The notes beneath the pieces are model-generated. The model made no database searches, was not told the DNA's origin, and worked only from the letters and a program-made list of their open reading frames with translations. A DNA stretch of 5,366 nt from JAABYT01 sp041581935 (GTDB lineage Bacteria; Pseudomonadota; Gammaproteobacteria; HK1). Positions within the stretch are counted from its first letter, which is position 1. Each line of letters begins with the position of its first letter. Below, in pieces: positions 4,722-5,366 of this stretch. The stretch lies in contig JBFICP010000233.1 of NCBI GenBank assembly GCA_041581935.1, forward strand, positions 1 to 5,366. The letters are read 5' to 3'. Made by a program: the position numbers and the translations under genes.

Positions 4722-5366
4722 TCATGAGCGACTTACTGAACAACATAGTCAATCTGTTTCCGCTTTCGGTGTACGTCAACGATGTCGCGGAGCATGCGTC
4801 GCTCAAGGAGCGCTTGTCTGCAAAGGTCAAGTCGCTGCCGGCCTACCAGCCGCAGAGCCGTTTCGCCTGGACCGGCGACGTCAAGGGCCACGGGTTCATC
4901 CATCTGGACAAAAACGTTCAAGCCGTGGATCGACGCCATGGTGCCACACATCCATCGCTACCTCGAACTGTTGCAATTGCGCACCGAGCATCTGGAGATT
5001 TACTTCCAGCGCTCATGGCCGACACACACCATGTCGAACCAGCAGATTGCTCCGCACAATCACGAGAACGCGCATATCAGGCTCGTTTACTACTTGAGCA
5101 AGCCGCAGCGCGCCGGTGGTCTGCGCCTGCTGATGCCGAACGCGCCCAACGAGATTGTTGCGAACCTGTTCGGATCGTCGGTCGCCGTGGCGCCGTTCTT
5201 CATCGAACGTACGCCGTTCAACGCGACCCACGCGGACCTGGATCTGGAGCAAGGTCAGGTGCTGATCTTCCCGGCCAAGACCATGCACCAGACCCTGCCG
5301 AGCGAGTCCGATGACGATCGCATCTCACTGGTGGCCGATATCGCCGTCACCCTCAACGCCGAATCC
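4712..5366 (+). pseudogene. Putative 2OG-Fe(II) oxygenase (CHP02466/PF13759-like), frameshifted and cut by window end
   Basis: Frame 1 runs from ATG 4712 through NLFPLSVYVNDV and TGDVKGHGFIHLDK to about 4912. The same protein then continues one base out of phase from 4914 as TFKPWIDAMVPHIHRYLELL and on to 5366. Dropping one A from the A5 run at 4910-4914 gives an unbroken 218-residue product. Features resembling this family include the LFP-x-x-VY start, the PHNHENAHIRLVYYL strand (114-128), GGLRLLMP (135-142) and KTMHQTLPSES (189-199) with R203. H115/H117 and H192 are candidate iron ligands and R203 a candidate 2-oxoglutarate contact. As written, the upstream frame reads on into unrelated sequence to 5314. 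A second ATG at 4724 is also possible; neither start has a clear ribosome binding site. The gene diverges from the Rieske-like unit. The shift may be a real mutation or a homopolymer error. Confidence 0.7.

Noticed and set aside
1..5366. CRISPR arrays, tRNA or rRNA genes, insertion sequences, phage or defence genes
   Set aside because: No regularly spaced repeats, cloverleaf-like sequences, transposase or integrase frames, or terminal inverted repeats were seen on either strand.

Overview
This is a GC-rich window (about 60-65 % by eye) that looks like a catabolic or accessory region of a Pseudomonadota chromosome. A betaproteobacterium (Burkholderiales-like) is the best guess. The main reason is the complete tripartite tricarboxylate transporter with a Bug-type binding protein, a family greatly expanded in that group. 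The organism call is inference, because the window has no rRNA or other taxonomic marker.

Layout, right to left, since almost everything is on the minus strand. (i) 4712-5366, plus strand: a 2OG-Fe(II) oxygenase-like gene (CHP02466/PF13759 type), broken by a +1 frameshift in an A5 run and running off the window end. (ii) 4596-4721, minus: an orphan stretch resembling the C-terminal tail of a lost gene, whose stop overlaps the next start. (iii) 4375-4599, minus: a 74-residue Rieske-type ferredoxin relic lacking the whole [2Fe-2S] cluster-binding core. (iv) 3564-4388, minus: a full-length L-aspartate dehydrogenase-like (NadX family) gene overlapping the relic by 14 bases. (v) 3412-3563: a regulatory intergenic region with a possible weak terminator, a sigma70-like promoter whose -35 lies in the perfect palindrome TTGTATACAA (GntR/FadR-subfamily operator type), a leader hairpin and a strong ribosome binding site. 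(vi) 2434-3411 tctC, 1869-2354 tctB and 175-1857 tctA, a complete TTT transporter. A strong hairpin plus U-tract lies between tctC and tctB. (vii) 1-51: the first 17 codons of a thiolase.

How they work together: TctC captures an organic acid in the periplasm and TctA/TctB import it. The thiolase suggests that the acid, or another substrate of the pathway, is broken down as a CoA thioester. A GntR-type regulator encoded elsewhere probably controls the transporter promoter. The aspartate dehydrogenase-like enzyme and the Rieske relic belong to a separate leftward unit upstream.

The clearest oddity is that three disrupted genes lie within about 500 bases (4438-4914), next to apparently intact ones. 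This suggests local gene decay or a rearrangement scar, or else assembly/sequencing errors. I see no evidence for a new defence, mobile or RNA-based system.
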